Positions 1 through 8,150 are shown, numbered from the stretch's first letter. The stretch is DNA of 14,519 bases from Pseudomonadota bacterium (GCA_023390485.1 JAEWCT010000269.1:1-14519), one strand, 5' to 3'. Numbers and translations are program-made. The notes: generated from the letters alone by a model not told the origin.

Positions 1-434
1 GCGAAATAGCAGGCGTCCGAGACGAGATAGCGTGTCGCGAAATTGTCCGAGCCGTCGGCAACGATGTCGTAGCGCGAAATAATTTCAAGCGCGTTCGCAG
101 CATTGATGCGCTCAGCGTACGTCTCGACGGTGACGTGCGGATTGATGCGCCGGATCGCATCCCCCGCGCTCTCGACCTTCAGCCTGCCCGCATCCTCGGT
201 CCGATGTGCAATCTGGCGCTGCAGGTTGTCGATCGCAACGTGATCGTCGTCGATGATGCCGATCGTGCCGATGCCTGCCGCCGCTAGATAGGTGACAACC
301 GGCGAACCAAGCCCGCCGGCGCCGATGACGAGCACGCGTGCCGCCTTGAGCTTTTGCTGTCCCGGTGCCCCGACATCACGCAGCACGAGGTGGCGTTTGT
401 AGCGCTGAACCTCTTCCGTAGTGAGCGTTGCCAT
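1..434 (-). CDS. moeB: MoeB/ThiF/HesA-type sulfur-carrier adenylyltransferase, N-terminal part
   Basis: Partial: the gene runs off the window start, leaving about 144 N-terminal residues. This family adenylates the C-terminal glycine of a small sulfur carrier (MoaD or ThiS type) in molybdopterin or thiamin synthesis. Visible are the nucleotide-binding loop GAGGLGSP (residues 38-45), the acidic patch IIDDD (60-64), the arginine of NLQRQ (R73) and the GSDN motif with D130. The ATG at 434 is preceded by GAGG a few bases upstream. It starts 32 bp after the cysK stop on the same strand, so co-transcription is likely. The metal-binding CxxC pairs and any rhodanese domain would lie outside the window, so MoeB cannot be separated from ThiF or HesA paralogues. 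The family is certain; the exact carrier partner is not. Confidence 0.88.
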   Translation of the reverse strand, partial: MATLTTEEVQRYKRHLVLRDVGAPGQQKLKAARVLVIGAGGLGSPVVTYLAAAGIGTIGIIDDDHVAIDNLQRQIAHRTEDAGRLKVESAGDAIRRINPHVTVETYAERINAANALEIISRYDIVADGSDNFATRYLVSDACYF

Positions 435-466
435 GAGACCTCGAAAAGCACTGGGCGCCGAGAACG

Positions 467-1468
467 TCAGCCCTTCGGCTGCGGATCGACGAAGAGTTCG
501 CTCGAAAAATAACGCTCCGCCGCGGATGGCGCAAACGTGACGATCGTTTTACCCGCAAAATCGGGCCTCTCCGCGACGGCAATCGCCGCAGCCACGTTGG
601 CGCCCGTCGAAATGCCGCCAGGAATGCCCTCGACCTTCGCGACCTTGCGCGAAACTTCGAATGCGGTATCGCTCGAAACGGTCACGACCTCGTCGATCAG
701 ACCGGTGTCGAGAATGCTCGGAACGAAGCCGGCGCCGATGCCCTGAATCTTGTGCGGACCGCGCGGCTGGCCCGACAGGATCGCACTGGTCGTCGGCTCC
801 ACTGCAATCACCTTGAGACCCGGGATCCGCTTCTTGAGAACCCGGCCAACGCCCGACAATGAGCCGCCCGTGCCGCCGCCGATCACCCGCGCATCCACCT
901 TGCCCTTCGTATCGTTGTAAATTTCTTCCGCCGTCGTCTTTTCGTGAACGAGCGGGTTAGCAGGATTGTCGAACTGGCCCGGGATCACAGCATCGGGAAG
1001 CGTTTTCGCAAGCTCTTCGGCCCGCGTGACGGCTGCCGGCATTCCGCCCGGTCCAGGCGTCAAATCGAGTTCGGCACCGAGATGCGACAGGATCTTGCGC
1101 CGTTCGATCGACATCGTCTCGGGCATGACAAGAATAAGCCGATAGCCGCGCGCCGCCGCGACGAAGGCAAGACCGATACCCGTATTGCCGGACGTCGGCT
1201 CGATCAATACTGTTTTGCCGGGCTTGATGCGGCCTTCGGCTTCGAGCGCGTCGATCATCGCGACGCCGATACGATCTTTGACCGACGACAGCGGATTGAA
1301 GAATTCGAGCTTCAGCAGAATGTCGGCTTTGAGGTGCGCATCCGCCTTGATGTTCGCGAGGCGCACGAGGGGGGTATGGCCGATCGTTTCGGTGATGCTA
1401 TCGTAGACGCGGCCGCGTCCCCAGCTCTTGGTTGCTTCCAGCGTTTTGATCTCAAGAGTTTCTGCCAT
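467..1468 (-). CDS. cysK: Cysteine synthase (O-acetylserine sulfhydrylase), PLP-dependent
   Basis: Makes L-cysteine from O-acetylserine and sulfide in the cytosol. The 333 residues show the fold-type II PLP signature: SSVKDRIG with the Schiff-base lysine K64, TSGNTG (92-97) for the substrate carboxylate, GGTGG (198-202) for the PLP phosphate, KIQGIGAGFVP (240-250), and PSAAERYFSS near the end where classical CysK has PSxGERYLST. About 20 extra residues precede the usual family start (VYDSITETIG), and no internal Met or usable GTG restores the short form, so ATG 1468 is kept. The 152-bp gap to dut holds a 6-bp GCGCTC/GAGCGC hairpin (1497-1511) about 28 nt before the start; no clear promoter was found. 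CysM or a CBS-like enzyme is the alternative, but the length and motifs favour CysK. Confidence 0.93.
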   Translation of the reverse strand: MAETLEIKTLEATKSWGRGRVYDSITETIGHTPLVRLANIKADAHLKADILLKLEFFNPLSSVKDRIGVAMIDALEAEGRIKPGKTVLIEPTSGNTGIGLAFVAAARGYRLILVMPETMSIERRKILSHLGAELDLTPGPGGMPAAVTRAEELAKTLPDAVIPGQFDNPANPLVHEKTTAEEIYNDTKGKVDARVIGGGTGGSLSGVGRVLKKRIPGLKVIAVEPTTSAILSGQPRGPHKIQGIGAGFVPSILDTGLIDEVVTVSSDTAFEVSRKVAKVEGIPGGISTGANVAAAIAVAERPDFAGKTIVTFAPSAAERYFSSELFVDPQPKG

Positions 1469-1620
1469 GACCTGTCTCGATCTACCTCGTTATGGAGCGC
1501 TCGGCGAGCGCGCCTGCGAGTAGTTTGTCGCAGTTTCGAGAGAGACGCTCAAGAGGCGAGGAAAGCGCATAGAGCCCCATAAGCATTACATTTTTTCTGC
1601 TTAACGCGTCTCGAAAAAAT

Positions 1621-2151
1621 TCAGTTTCTGGATTTTGTTTGCGCGCTGGCTGGTCCTTTAGCAACCGGTTTCCGCTTAATTGCCCCGCCATGGGATTTAG
1701 CCGCGCTAATACCCGTAGAGCCGAAACCGCCCGCCCCCCTTTTTGTTGCGTTGAGCTTTTTGCTTTCACGAAGTTTTACGCGCGCAACCGGCGCCACAAT
1801 CATCTGGGCGATACGCTCACCACGCGCGACCGTAAAGGGATCCGTCCCGAGATTAATCAAAATCACGGAAACCTCGCCGCGATAATCCGCATCGATCGTG
1901 CCTGGGCTATTGAGAACCGTAACGCCGTGCTTCACGGCGAGACCGGATCGCGGACGCACCTGGGCTTCCATTCCGCGCGGCAGCTCGAAGATCAATCCTG
2001 TCGGAATGAGAGCGCGTGCTCCCGGCGCGATGGTGACGGGGATAGCCTCCGGCACAGCCGCCACGAGATCGAACCCTGCAGCGTCTGCCGTCTGATAGTC
2101 TGGAAGCGGAAGTTTCTCGGCATGCGCAAGACGCCTGACTTTGACCTTCAT
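1621..2151 (-). CDS. dut: dUTP diphosphatase (dUTPase)
   Basis: Hydrolyses dUTP to dUMP and pyrophosphate, keeping uracil out of DNA and supplying dTMP synthesis; the family acts as a trimer. All five motifs are present in 176 residues: I AAGFDLVA (24-31), [12 protein letters not shown] (67-76), [16 protein letters not shown] (81-93, probable catalytic D87 and sugar-stacking Y90), [12 protein letters not shown] (110-119), [11 protein letters not shown] (138-147). About 30 residues follow motif V, a basic Lys/Ala/Ser-rich tail not needed for the known fold. ATG 2151 has an AAGGCGAG-like ribosome site. The start lies 10 bp after the coaBC stop, matching the dfp-dut pairing known in other Proteobacteria. 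A T-run follows the stop (TGAATTTTTT on the minus strand), but no stem precedes it. Confidence 0.96.
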   Translation of the reverse strand: MKVKVRRLAHAEKLPLPDYQTADAAGFDLVAAVPEAIPVTIAPGARALIPTGLIFELPRGMEAQVRPRSGLAVKHGVTVLNSPGTIDADYRGEVSVILINLGTDPFTVARGERIAQMIVAPVARVKLRESKKLNATKRGAGGFGSTGISAAKSHGGAIKRKPVAKGPASAQTKSRN

Positions 2152-2161
2152 TCGCTCGCCT

Positions 2162-3445
2162 TCATTCCGCGGCAGTCCTCTTTGCGTGGAGCTGTTCCGC
2201 AGCGCGCTCCATGATTTTCCTGGCGACCTTCACCTTGCTCATCTCAGGCCAGCTTTCCACGCCGCTCTGGGTGATGAGATGCACGGTGTTGTTCTCGCCG
2301 CCCATCACGCCCGTCGAGGGCGAGACGTCGTTGGCGACGATCCAGTCGGCGTTCTTGGATTTCAGTTTCGACTTCGCATAGTCGATAACATTCTGCGTTT
2401 CAGCCGCGAAACCAATGACGAGACGCGGCCGCTCCGGCCCTGGCCGCGCCACGTTTTTCAGAATATCCGGATTTTCCGTGAGCTTGAGTGTTGGAGCCCG
2501 CGCCTTCTCGGACTTCTTGATCTTCTCGGTCTGAATAGTCTCGACGCGCCAATCGGCGACAGCTGCGGCGAAGACGGCAATATCGGCCGGCAGAGCCGCC
2601 TTCACCGCCTCCAGCATTTCCCCAGCTGTCTTAACGCGAATGATGCTGACGCCGGAGGGCTCGGCGAGCGAAACCGGGCCGGTAACGAGCGTCACGCGTG
2701 CGCCGAGATCGGCCGCGGCAGCCGCGAGCTCGAAACCCTGCTTGCCCGACGAGCGGTTCGCCAGATAGCGAATTGGATCGATGGGTTCATGCGTCGGCCC
2801 ACTGGTTATGAGGACATGCCGGCCCTCGAGAACTCCGCCATGCCGTGGCTCTCGAGCGAATACGCCCTCGATGGCCGCGACCAGATCCGGAACCTCGACG
2901 AGGCGCCCAAGCCCGGCTTCGCCGCGCTCCGCCATCTCACCCGCTGCAGGCCCGATAATCCGGACGCCGTCCGCCGCAAGCTGCGCCACGTTCCGGCACG
3001 TCGCCGGATGCCGCCACATCGCCGGGTTCATCGCCGGTGCGAGAAGGACAGGCTTGTCGGTCGCGAGCAGAACGGCGGTCGCCAGATCGTCGGCGTGCCC
3101 GCCCGCCATCTTTGCGATGAAATCGGCCGTCGCGGGCGCGACCACGATCAGATCATTGTCGCGCGCCAGCCTGATGTGTCCGATCTCGCGCTCGTCGTCG
3201 AGATCGAAGAGGTCCGTCAGCACCCGTTCGTTGGTTAGCGCGCCGACGGATAGCGGCGTCACAAAATGGTGGGCCGCCTGGGTCATCACCGCCCGGACGC
3301 TGTGCCCGCGCTCCTTGAGCCGCCGGATCAGCTCCAGGCACTTATAGGCCGCAATGCCGCCGCCGATGATGAGAAGGATACGCTTGGGCGATGACAAATC
3401 GTTAAGTCCCGTTTCCGCTCGATATACGCCCGCGCTTTTTAGCAT
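2162..3445 (-). CDS. coaBC: Bifunctional phosphopantothenoylcysteine decarboxylase / phosphopantothenate-cysteine ligase
   Basis: Two steps of coenzyme A synthesis: CoaB joins cysteine to 4'-phosphopantothenate using CTP, and CoaC decarboxylates the product with FMN. The CoaC domain (about 20-195) shows [10 protein letters not shown], the active-site H90 in [14 protein letters not shown] (104-112) and PAMN (137-140). The CoaB domain (about 205-420) shows [22 protein letters not shown] with N230, AAAVADWR (293-300) and the lysine cluster EKIKK near 307-311. The flap that in E. coli Dfp carries a cysteine (GELACGDVG) reads [10 protein letters not shown] here, so no Cys at that position. ATG 3445 has a weak ribosome site and gives a 16-residue lead; a TTG at 3397, right before [13 protein letters not shown], is a credible alternative start (411 residues). 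Confidence 0.95.
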   Translation of the reverse strand: MLKSAGVYRAETGLNDLSSPKRILLIIGGGIAAYKCLELIRRLKERGHSVRAVMTQAAHHFVTPLSVGALTNERVLTDLFDLDDEREIGHIRLARDNDLIVVAPATADFIAKMAGGHADDLATAVLLATDKPVLLAPAMNPAMWRHPATCRNVAQLAADGVRIIGPAAGEMAERGEAGLGRLVEVPDLVAAIEGVFAREPRHGGVLEGRHVLITSGPTHEPIDPIRYLANRSSGKQGFELAAAAADLGARVTLVTGPVSLAEPSGVSIIRVKTAGEMLEAVKAALPADIAVFAAAVADWRVETIQTEKIKKSEKARAPTLKLTENPDILKNVARPGPERPRLVIGFAAETQNVIDYAKSKLKSKNADWIVANDVSPSTGVMGGENNTVHLITQSGVESWPEMSKVKVARKIMERAAEQLHAKRTAAE

Positions 3446-3566
3446 ATTCCCGGAAGCCTGAGGTTAAGCCGAGGCCGAAACGGCAAATTTCCGCCCTTCG
3501 CCCCATGCCATTTCCCGGGATTTGGCCTATATGCGCCCTTGCAATGTCTCTCTGAAGGAATTTGCC

Positions 3567-4088
3567 ATGCGTCTTAGAATTCCGGCACTTGCCGTGCTGG
3601 CCGCGCTTGTGCCCGCCCTGGCGGACGCCAACGAAGTAACCGTCAAGGGCGTTACGGTTGCACATCCCTGGGCGCGCGCGACGCCGGAAGGCGCGAAGGT
3701 CGGGTCGGCCTTCGCCGAGATCAAGACGGACAAAGACACCTCCGACCGGCTGGTCGGCATCTCATCCCCTGTCGCCGGACGCGCGGAAATTCACGCGATG
3801 ACGATGGAGGGCGATGTCATGAAGATGCGCCGCCTCGACGGCATCGACCTGAAGCCCGGAGAATCCGTCATTCTGAAGCCGATGGCCAGTCACGTGATGC
3901 TGTTCGACTTGAAACAGCCGCTGAAGGAGGGTGACCTGGTGAAGCTGACGCTAACCTTCGCCAAGGCCGGGCCCATCGAGGTTGAAGGAACGATCGAGCC
4001 GCCTGGCGCCAAGGGCCCCCAGAGGTCCGACAAGCAGCCGATCGATGATTCGATGGGCGCAATGCACGGCGACATGTCACACGAATGA
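3567..4088 (+). CDS. PCuAC-type periplasmic copper(I) chaperone
   Basis: Family members bind Cu(I) in the periplasm and help load the CuA or CuB centres of haem-copper oxidases, often with a Sco protein. The 173-residue protein begins with a signal peptide (about 1-21, cleavage probably after ALADA). The metal motif fits exactly: H76, ten residues, M87, twenty-one residues, H109-x-M111. The tail (about 162-173) is rich in Met and His (MGAMHGDMSHE), a possible second copper site. ATG 3567 is chosen because AAGGA sits just upstream and the signal peptide begins there; an in-frame TTG at 3522 would add 15 non-signal residues. It stands alone, divergent from coaBC across a 121-bp gap. No Sco gene is adjacent. 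The partner oxidase is unknown; bo3 quinol oxidases lack CuA. Confidence 0.93.
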   Translation: MRLRIPALAVLAALVPALADANEVTVKGVTVAHPWARATPEGAKVGSAFAEIKTDKDTSDRLVGISSPVAGRAEIHAMTMEGDVMKMRRLDGIDLKPGESVILKPMASHVMLFDLKQPLKEGDLVKLTLTFAKAGPIEVEGTIEPPGAKGPQRSDKQPIDDSMGAMHGDMSHE

Positions 4089-4130
4089 AAATGACGCCAC
4101 AATGCAGCTGCGCTGACGCCCTCGAATGAT

Positions 4131-4154
4131 CATCTTTCAGGCATCCTGAAAATG
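4131..4154 (+). terminator. Hairpin after the copper-chaperone gene, possible terminator
   Basis: TTTCAGG (4135-4141) and CCTGAAA (4145-4151) pair perfectly around a CAT loop. The flanking CAT (4131-4133) and ATG (4152-4154) add three pairs past a one-base bulge. AT-rich sequence follows, but not a clean T-run. It begins 42 bp after the stop codon at 4088. Confidence 0.4.
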
Positions 4155-4283
4155 AAAATTATTTATGTCGCGCGGTGACTTGACGCAGAAGATTGTTTGG
4201 TACATGGTGCCGCCACTTGCGATGGCCGGGACCGGTCGCGAGATAAAAAAACGAATAAGGTCCAAGTCTAGGGACGATACTAC

Positions 4284-4313
4284 TGGGGTGGTTCGGTAAT
4301 GCGAGCCACCCCA
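4284..4313 (+). other. GC-rich stem-loop in the symporter leader
   Basis: TGGGGTGG (4284-4291) and CCACCCCA (4306-4313) form a perfect 8-bp stem around a 14-nt loop. A short TTTT follows about six bases later. It could be a terminator for upstream transcription or a leader structure; the sequence alone cannot decide. Confidence 0.4.
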
Positions 4314-4516
4314 TTGCAGTTTTGGGCGCCTCTCCGATGCGCTCGGCCGGGAACGCGCCCACCCCAAAGTTCCACCCGCATGACAATCGGCGAACCCCAT
4401 TTGACGGCCGCGGAACGGCGCCTTGGCGGTATTCGTGCGCTTGCCTTGATCGGAACGCCTTTCTGACGCCAATAGCGCGCTTTGGATCCTGTGTCGGGGA
4501 CGCAGAGAGGGTGAAG

Positions 4517-6448
4517 ATGGGTTTGGGGGATATTGCCGGCGCCAGCCGGCCTTCGGGTCGCCTGCTGCTGGCGAGCTTGCTGATTTGGCTGATCCTGTCG
4601 GTCGCGCTGCCGCTCTCGGCTCTGACGCTCAATGTTTTCCGCTTCGGCGGTTTTCCGCTCGGTTTCTGGATTGCTGCGCAAGGCGCAATAATCGGCCTCG
4701 TTGCGTTGGTCGCCGTCTATGCCTGGAGAGCCGGCGGCGTACCGGTGCGCGAAGGCATTCGCCCTGCTCTGATATTCGCTGGCGAGATCGTTGGCGCCGT
4801 AGCGCTCCTCGGCTTTACCGGCTACATCGCGGCGATGGGCTATGACGGACTGGCGCTGCCGCTCGGTCTCGTTGCCGGTGTCGCCCTGCTCGCAATCCTC
4901 GTAGCGCCACGCTTCGTTCTCTATCCCGTGCAATCGATCAGCGGATTTTTCGCAATCCGTTACGGCGGAAGCCTGACGCGTCGCTTCGCGTTTGTCATCG
5001 CCTTGTCGGCGACAATTCTGCTCCTCGCCGCCGATCTGAGAGCTGGTTCGCTTGGCCTGCAGAGCCTCGTTGGCGTTCCCCTGCACCAAGCGATTCTCGG
5101 TCTCGCGCTCGCCATCGCCGCAACGTGGCTCGCAGGAACATTTCTCGCCCCCGCAAAAATGAGCGGCGGCCTCGGCTTTATCGTTGTCTTCACCGGCTTG
5201 CTCGCGACCTTGATCGCGCTCGCTCTGTCTTCGAACGGTTCGCCGATACCGCACCTTTCGCTGGGCTCCGCGCTCGAGAGTCACGCCAACCTCAATCAGG
5301 CGCTTGTCGTCAATCGATTGTCGGACGTGAAGTCGTTGACGCCGATGACGTCGCCCTTCCTGCAGCTGTCGATGCGGAATTTTGCCGGTCTCTTGCTCGC
5401 CGTAGCACTCGGCGTGGTCGCGGCTCCGCATCTTCTCGGACGGCACATATCGCAATCGGCGGTCGCGCCAGGCGGCGCGGTGAAGCGCACTGCCTTGGCG
5501 CTCGTCGGCGTGGCGATCCTCATCGCCAGCCTTCCGCCGCTCGCCCTCTATAGTCGCATCGGCTTCGAAGAAACCATGTCGAAAGGCATAGAAATCGCGG
5601 CCATTCCGCAATCCTTCGCCGAGGCGAGCGCGCTCGGCTGGGTAAAAGTTTGCGATCAAACGTCCCCGGCGACAGCCGATCTCGCCACCGCCTGCACAAA
5701 AGCCTCCGGACAGCGCGGCTTCCTGCGGCTTCAGGATCTCGCCTTCACCACCGACGGCTTCGTCGTTGCGGCGCCGATGATCTCGGGACTCAATCGGAAG
5801 CTCGAATATCCGCTCTTGCTCGGCGTCATCCTGGCATCGGTGCTCGTTGGCAATGCGCTCATGTCCAGCATCGTCGTCGCCGACAGCGAGATCAGGACGA
5901 AACGCGAAGAACGCGCGCCGGGGCTTGATTTCCGTTCCGTCGCGATCGCCGGCTTTCTGCTCGTCGCTGGGGCCGTGCTGGCGCTCGCTTCGGCCATAGG
6001 AACCGGACTTCTCGCGGCGGAAGGTTTCGCGTTGCTGGCGGCAGGCATTTTCCCCTCGCTCGTGCTTGGCCTGCACTGGCGCCACATGAACGCTGCGGGC
6101 GCCATCGCCGCTATGCTCGTCGGAACGCTCATCACCGCTCTTTATCTGCTCGGTGTGCACCTCTGGCCGGTCGAACTCTTCTCTATCACGGGCGGCCTTT
6201 CGGATGCCCCGCCGATGGCCGCAAAGCGCTTCGCGGAGCTCCAAGCCGCGCTCGCCGCCGCAACGACGCCCGAAGCTCAAGCGCTCGCCCGCGCCGCGCT
6301 CGTCAAGCACGTAACCACCATCGCGAACTGGGGCGGGCTGAAGCCCGCAGCCATCACGCTCGTGGCGGTGCCCGCGAGCTTCGTAGCCGGCCTGTTGATC
6401 AGTCTGCTGCTCCGGCCGGGAAAAAAGAAAGAACAGGCGGCCGCCTAG
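4517..6448 (+). CDS. SSS-family sodium:solute symporter-like protein, VC_2705-type, with fused DUF4212-like N-terminus
   Basis: A 643-residue inner-membrane transporter of the solute:sodium symporter superfamily; substrate unknown, though relatives include acetate and monocarboxylate carriers. Residues about 14-72 (LLIWLILSV, then FRFGGFPLGFWIAAQG, then a second hydrophobic segment) look like the separate DUF4212 small subunit that usually accompanies VC_2705-type symporters. From about 85 the large subunit follows: GYIAAMGYDG (102-111), RYGG (148-151), SPIPHLSLGS (242-251), APHLLGRH (303-310), and FPSLVLGLHWRHMNAAGAIAAMLVGTL (512-538, split here by function: pore end). In place of the family's LSTADG segment stands VLVGNALMSS (442-451), so the usual Na+ ligands are not visible. 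A long loop (about 352-425) carries two cysteines. ATG 4517 is chosen for its AGAGAGGGTG ribosome site. The stop codon lies inside the following repeat. Confidence 0.8.
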   Translation: MGLGDIAGASRPSGRLLLASLLIWLILSVALPLSALTLNVFRFGGFPLGFWIAAQGAIIGLVALVAVYAWRAGGVPVREGIRPALIFAGEIVGAVALLGFTGYIAAMGYDGLALPLGLVAGVALLAILVAPRFVLYPVQSISGFFAIRYGGSLTRRFAFVIALSATILLLAADLRAGSLGLQSLVGVPLHQAILGLALAIAATWLAGTFLAPAKMSGGLGFIVVFTGLLATLIALALSSNGSPIPHLSLGSALESHANLNQALVVNRLSDVKSLTPMTSPFLQLSMRNFAGLLLAVALGVVAAPHLLGRHISQSAVAPGGAVKRTALALVGVAILIASLPPLALYSRIGFEETMSKGIEIAAIPQSFAEASALGWVKVCDQTSPATADLATACTKASGQRGFLRLQDLAFTTDGFVVAAPMISGLNRKLEYPLLLGVILASVLVGNALMSSIVVADSEIRTKREERAPGLDFRSVAIAGFLLVAGAVLALASAIGTGLLAAEGFALLAAGIFPSLVLGLHWRHMNAAGAIAAMLVGTLITALYLLGVHLWPVELFSITGGLSDAPPMAAKRFAELQAALAAATTPEAQALARAALVKHVTTIANWGGLKPAAITLVAVPASFVAGLLISLLLRPGKKKEQAAA

Positions 6449-6550
6449 AGCAATTCCAGCAAAAGTGTGCAGCGGTTTTGCGTCCGGAATTGCGTCAAAA
6501 CAAAAGGCTAGAGCGTTTTCGCGATTCAAAGAAAAGCGGAAACGCTCTAG
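6446..6550. repeat. Mosaic palindromic intergenic repeat of rhizobial type
   Basis: Two inverted-repeat modules in tandem. Module 1: GCAATTCC (6450-6457) pairs with GGAATTGC (6486-6493). Module 2: CTAGAGCGTTTTCGC (6508-6522) pairs with GCGGAAACGCTCTAG (6536-6550), 15 bp with a single G:U-type mismatch around a 13-nt loop. The TAGAGC/CTAGAG edges and the AATTCC...GGAATT core resemble intergenic palindromic elements I know from Rhizobiales genomes. It begins with the TAG that ends the symporter gene and lies 85 bp before glpD. As RNA it would form strong hairpins and may end or stabilise the symporter transcript. Confidence 0.8.
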
Positions 6551-6635
6551 ATCCTTCGCGCGCGGAAGCGAGTCGCCTAGAGTTGCACGCGGGCTGACGT
6601 CTCTGAGCTGCAGCAACGCATGGCGGCACCAACCC

Positions 6636-8135
6636 ATGGCGGACGTGATTTACGATCTCCTCGTGATCGGCGGCGGCATCAACGGCGCCGGCATAGCCGC
6701 CGATGCGGCCATGCGTGGACTGACCGTCTTCCTCGCCGAGGCGGACGACCTCGCCGGCGCGACGTCATCGGCAAGCTCCAAGTTGATTCACGGCGGCCTG
6801 AGATACCTCGAGCACTTTGAATTCCGCCTCGTTCGCGAAGCCCTCGCCGAACGCGAAGTCCTTCTTGCGAAGGCCCCGCACATCATCCGTCCAATGCGCT
6901 TCGTCCTGCCAGAGGCCGCCGGAATGCGGAGCGAGCTGATGATGCGCGCGGGGTTATTTCTCTACGATCATCTCGCATCCCGGAAATCCCTCGGCGCCTC
7001 GCGCACGATCGATTTGCAGCGTGATCAGGCCGGCGCACCTTTGATCTCTGACTTGGCGCGCGGCTCCACCTATTGGGACTGCGCCGTCGACGATTCAAGG
7101 CTGGTCGTTTTAAACGCGATCGCCGCGCGCGAAGCGGGTGCCCGCATCGAAACCCGAACTCCCGTCACTGCATTGAAAATCGAAGACGGTGTGTGGACCG
7201 CAACACTTGGAAACGCAGGTCGCCGCATCACCGCTCGTGCCGTCGTCAACGCTGCGGGACCATGGATCGCAAACGTGGCCGCGCTCGCAACCCGCTCAGG
7301 GCCCGCGCGGCTCCCGGCGGTGCGGCTCGTCAAAGGCAGTCACGTTGTGGTGCCGCACATTGCAGGCGCCGATGACGCGTACACGTTTCAAAATCGCGAC
7401 GGCCGCATCGTCTTTGCATTGCCGTTCGAAGAAACGTTCACGATGATCGGAACGACGGAAGAAGCGTTCGTTGGCGATCCCCGGAGCGCCGTTCCCTCGC
7501 ACGACGAAGAGGCGTACCTGCTCGAAGCCGCCAATCGCTTTTTTCGAAAGCCCCTGACACATCGGGACATCGTCTGGAGTTTCGCCGGTGTCCGTCCGCT
7601 CGATGAAGATGGCAGCGAAACAGCCTCGGCCGTGAGCCGCGATTACCGCCTCGAATTTGACGCGACCGCCACGCCGCCGCTGCTTCACGTCATCGGCGGA
7701 AAGATCACGACCTACAGGAAGCTCGCCGAAGCGGCGTTAAAAATGTTGAAACCGTATTTTCCACAAATGCAGGAAGGACACACCCGGACAGCGCCCCTGC
7801 CGGGCGGCGACCTCGATGGCCGCACATTCGACGCGTGGTTCGAAGACTTCGCGCGGGATAACGCGCATTTCGAACCGGCTTTTCTTCGCCACCTCGCCCG
7901 CCGCCACGGCACGCGATCATCGAAGATCATCGACGGGGCAAGCTCAGAGAAGGATCTCGGCGAAAACTTCGGCGGCGGACTGACCGCGCGCGAAGTCGCC
8001 TATCTCAAAACGGAAGAATGGGCGGAAACGGCGGCCGACGTTCTTTGGCGGCGGACCAAGACAGGCCTGCATCTCTCGCCGGACGACAGCGAACGCGCCG
8101 CCGGTCGAATTGAAGCCTGTCTCGACAAATCCTGA
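6636..8135 (+). CDS. glpD: Aerobic glycerol-3-phosphate dehydrogenase, FAD-dependent
   Basis: Oxidises sn-glycerol-3-phosphate to dihydroxyacetone phosphate at the inner face of the membrane and passes electrons to quinone. The 499-residue protein shows the FAD-binding start DLLVIGGGINGAGIA (7-21), the GlpD signature SSKLIHGGLRYLE (about 47-59), the STYWDCAVDDSRLV segment, NAAGPW (about 205-210) and the C-terminal GGKITTYRKLAE motif; length matches the family (about 500). ATG 6636 matches the usual GlpD start (MxxxYDLLVIGGG). No ribosome site is evident in front of it, and the frame is open back into the palindromic repeat. No glpK, glpF or glpR is adjacent. The Cys-rich gene converges 15 bp downstream, with only a short GGCG/CGCC stem between. 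Confidence 0.95.
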   Translation: MADVIYDLLVIGGGINGAGIAADAAMRGLTVFLAEADDLAGATSSASSKLIHGGLRYLEHFEFRLVREALAEREVLLAKAPHIIRPMRFVLPEAAGMRSELMMRAGLFLYDHLASRKSLGASRTIDLQRDQAGAPLISDLARGSTYWDCAVDDSRLVVLNAIAAREAGARIETRTPVTALKIEDGVWTATLGNAGRRITARAVVNAAGPWIANVAALATRSGPARLPAVRLVKGSHVVVPHIAGADDAYTFQNRDGRIVFALPFEETFTMIGTTEEAFVGDPRSAVPSHDEEAYLLEAANRFFRKPLTHRDIVWSFAGVRPLDEDGSETASAVSRDYRLEFDATATPPLLHVIGGKITTYRKLAEAALKMLKPYFPQMQEGHTRTAPLPGGDLDGRTFDAWFEDFARDNAHFEPAFLRHLARRHGTRSSKIIDGASSEKDLGENFGGGLTAREVAYLKTEEWAETAADVLWRRTKTGLHLSPDDSERAAGRIEACLDKS

Positions 8136-8150
8136 AGGCGCAGAACGCCC

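Larger units (their letters stand above)
4089..4516. other. 428-bp gap between copper chaperone and symporter: two hairpins, weak promoter-like matches
   Basis: I find no convincing gene here; the open frames lack a ribosome site and family resemblance. It holds the hairpin at 4131-4154, another at 4284-4313, and two weak promoter-like matches for the symporter: TTGACG (4180-4185) with TACATG 15 bp later, and TTGCGA (4217-4222) with GAGATA 17 bp later. If either is used, the symporter mRNA has a leader of over 250 nt, long enough for structured regulation. The symporter frame stays open back to 4322, but that stretch (residues such as RNAFLTPIARFGSC) shows no membrane or domain character. Confidence 0.4.

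Noticed and set aside
944..1582. A 212-codon plus-strand open frame opposite cysK
   Set aside because: It is Arg/Asp-rich antisense of a well-supported cysteine synthase, with no recognisable domain.
1609..1620. T-run directly after the dut stop as an intrinsic terminator
   Set aside because: No stable stem precedes it on the minus strand, and the following cysK and moeB genes run the same way.
2141..3238. A 365-codon plus-strand open frame opposite coaBC
   Set aside because: The minus strand carries complete CoaC and CoaB motifs; the plus frame has none and lacks a ribosome site.
4280..6637. A 785-codon minus-strand open frame opposite the symporter
   Set aside because: Its residues are highly charged and low-complexity with no family resemblance, while the plus strand has clear membrane segments and SSS motifs. 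It is a by-product of high-GC codon use.
8136..8150. GGCG-CAGAA-CGCC stem between the converging glpD and nine-cysteine genes as a shared terminator
   Set aside because: Only four base pairs and no T-run on either strand; too weak to list.
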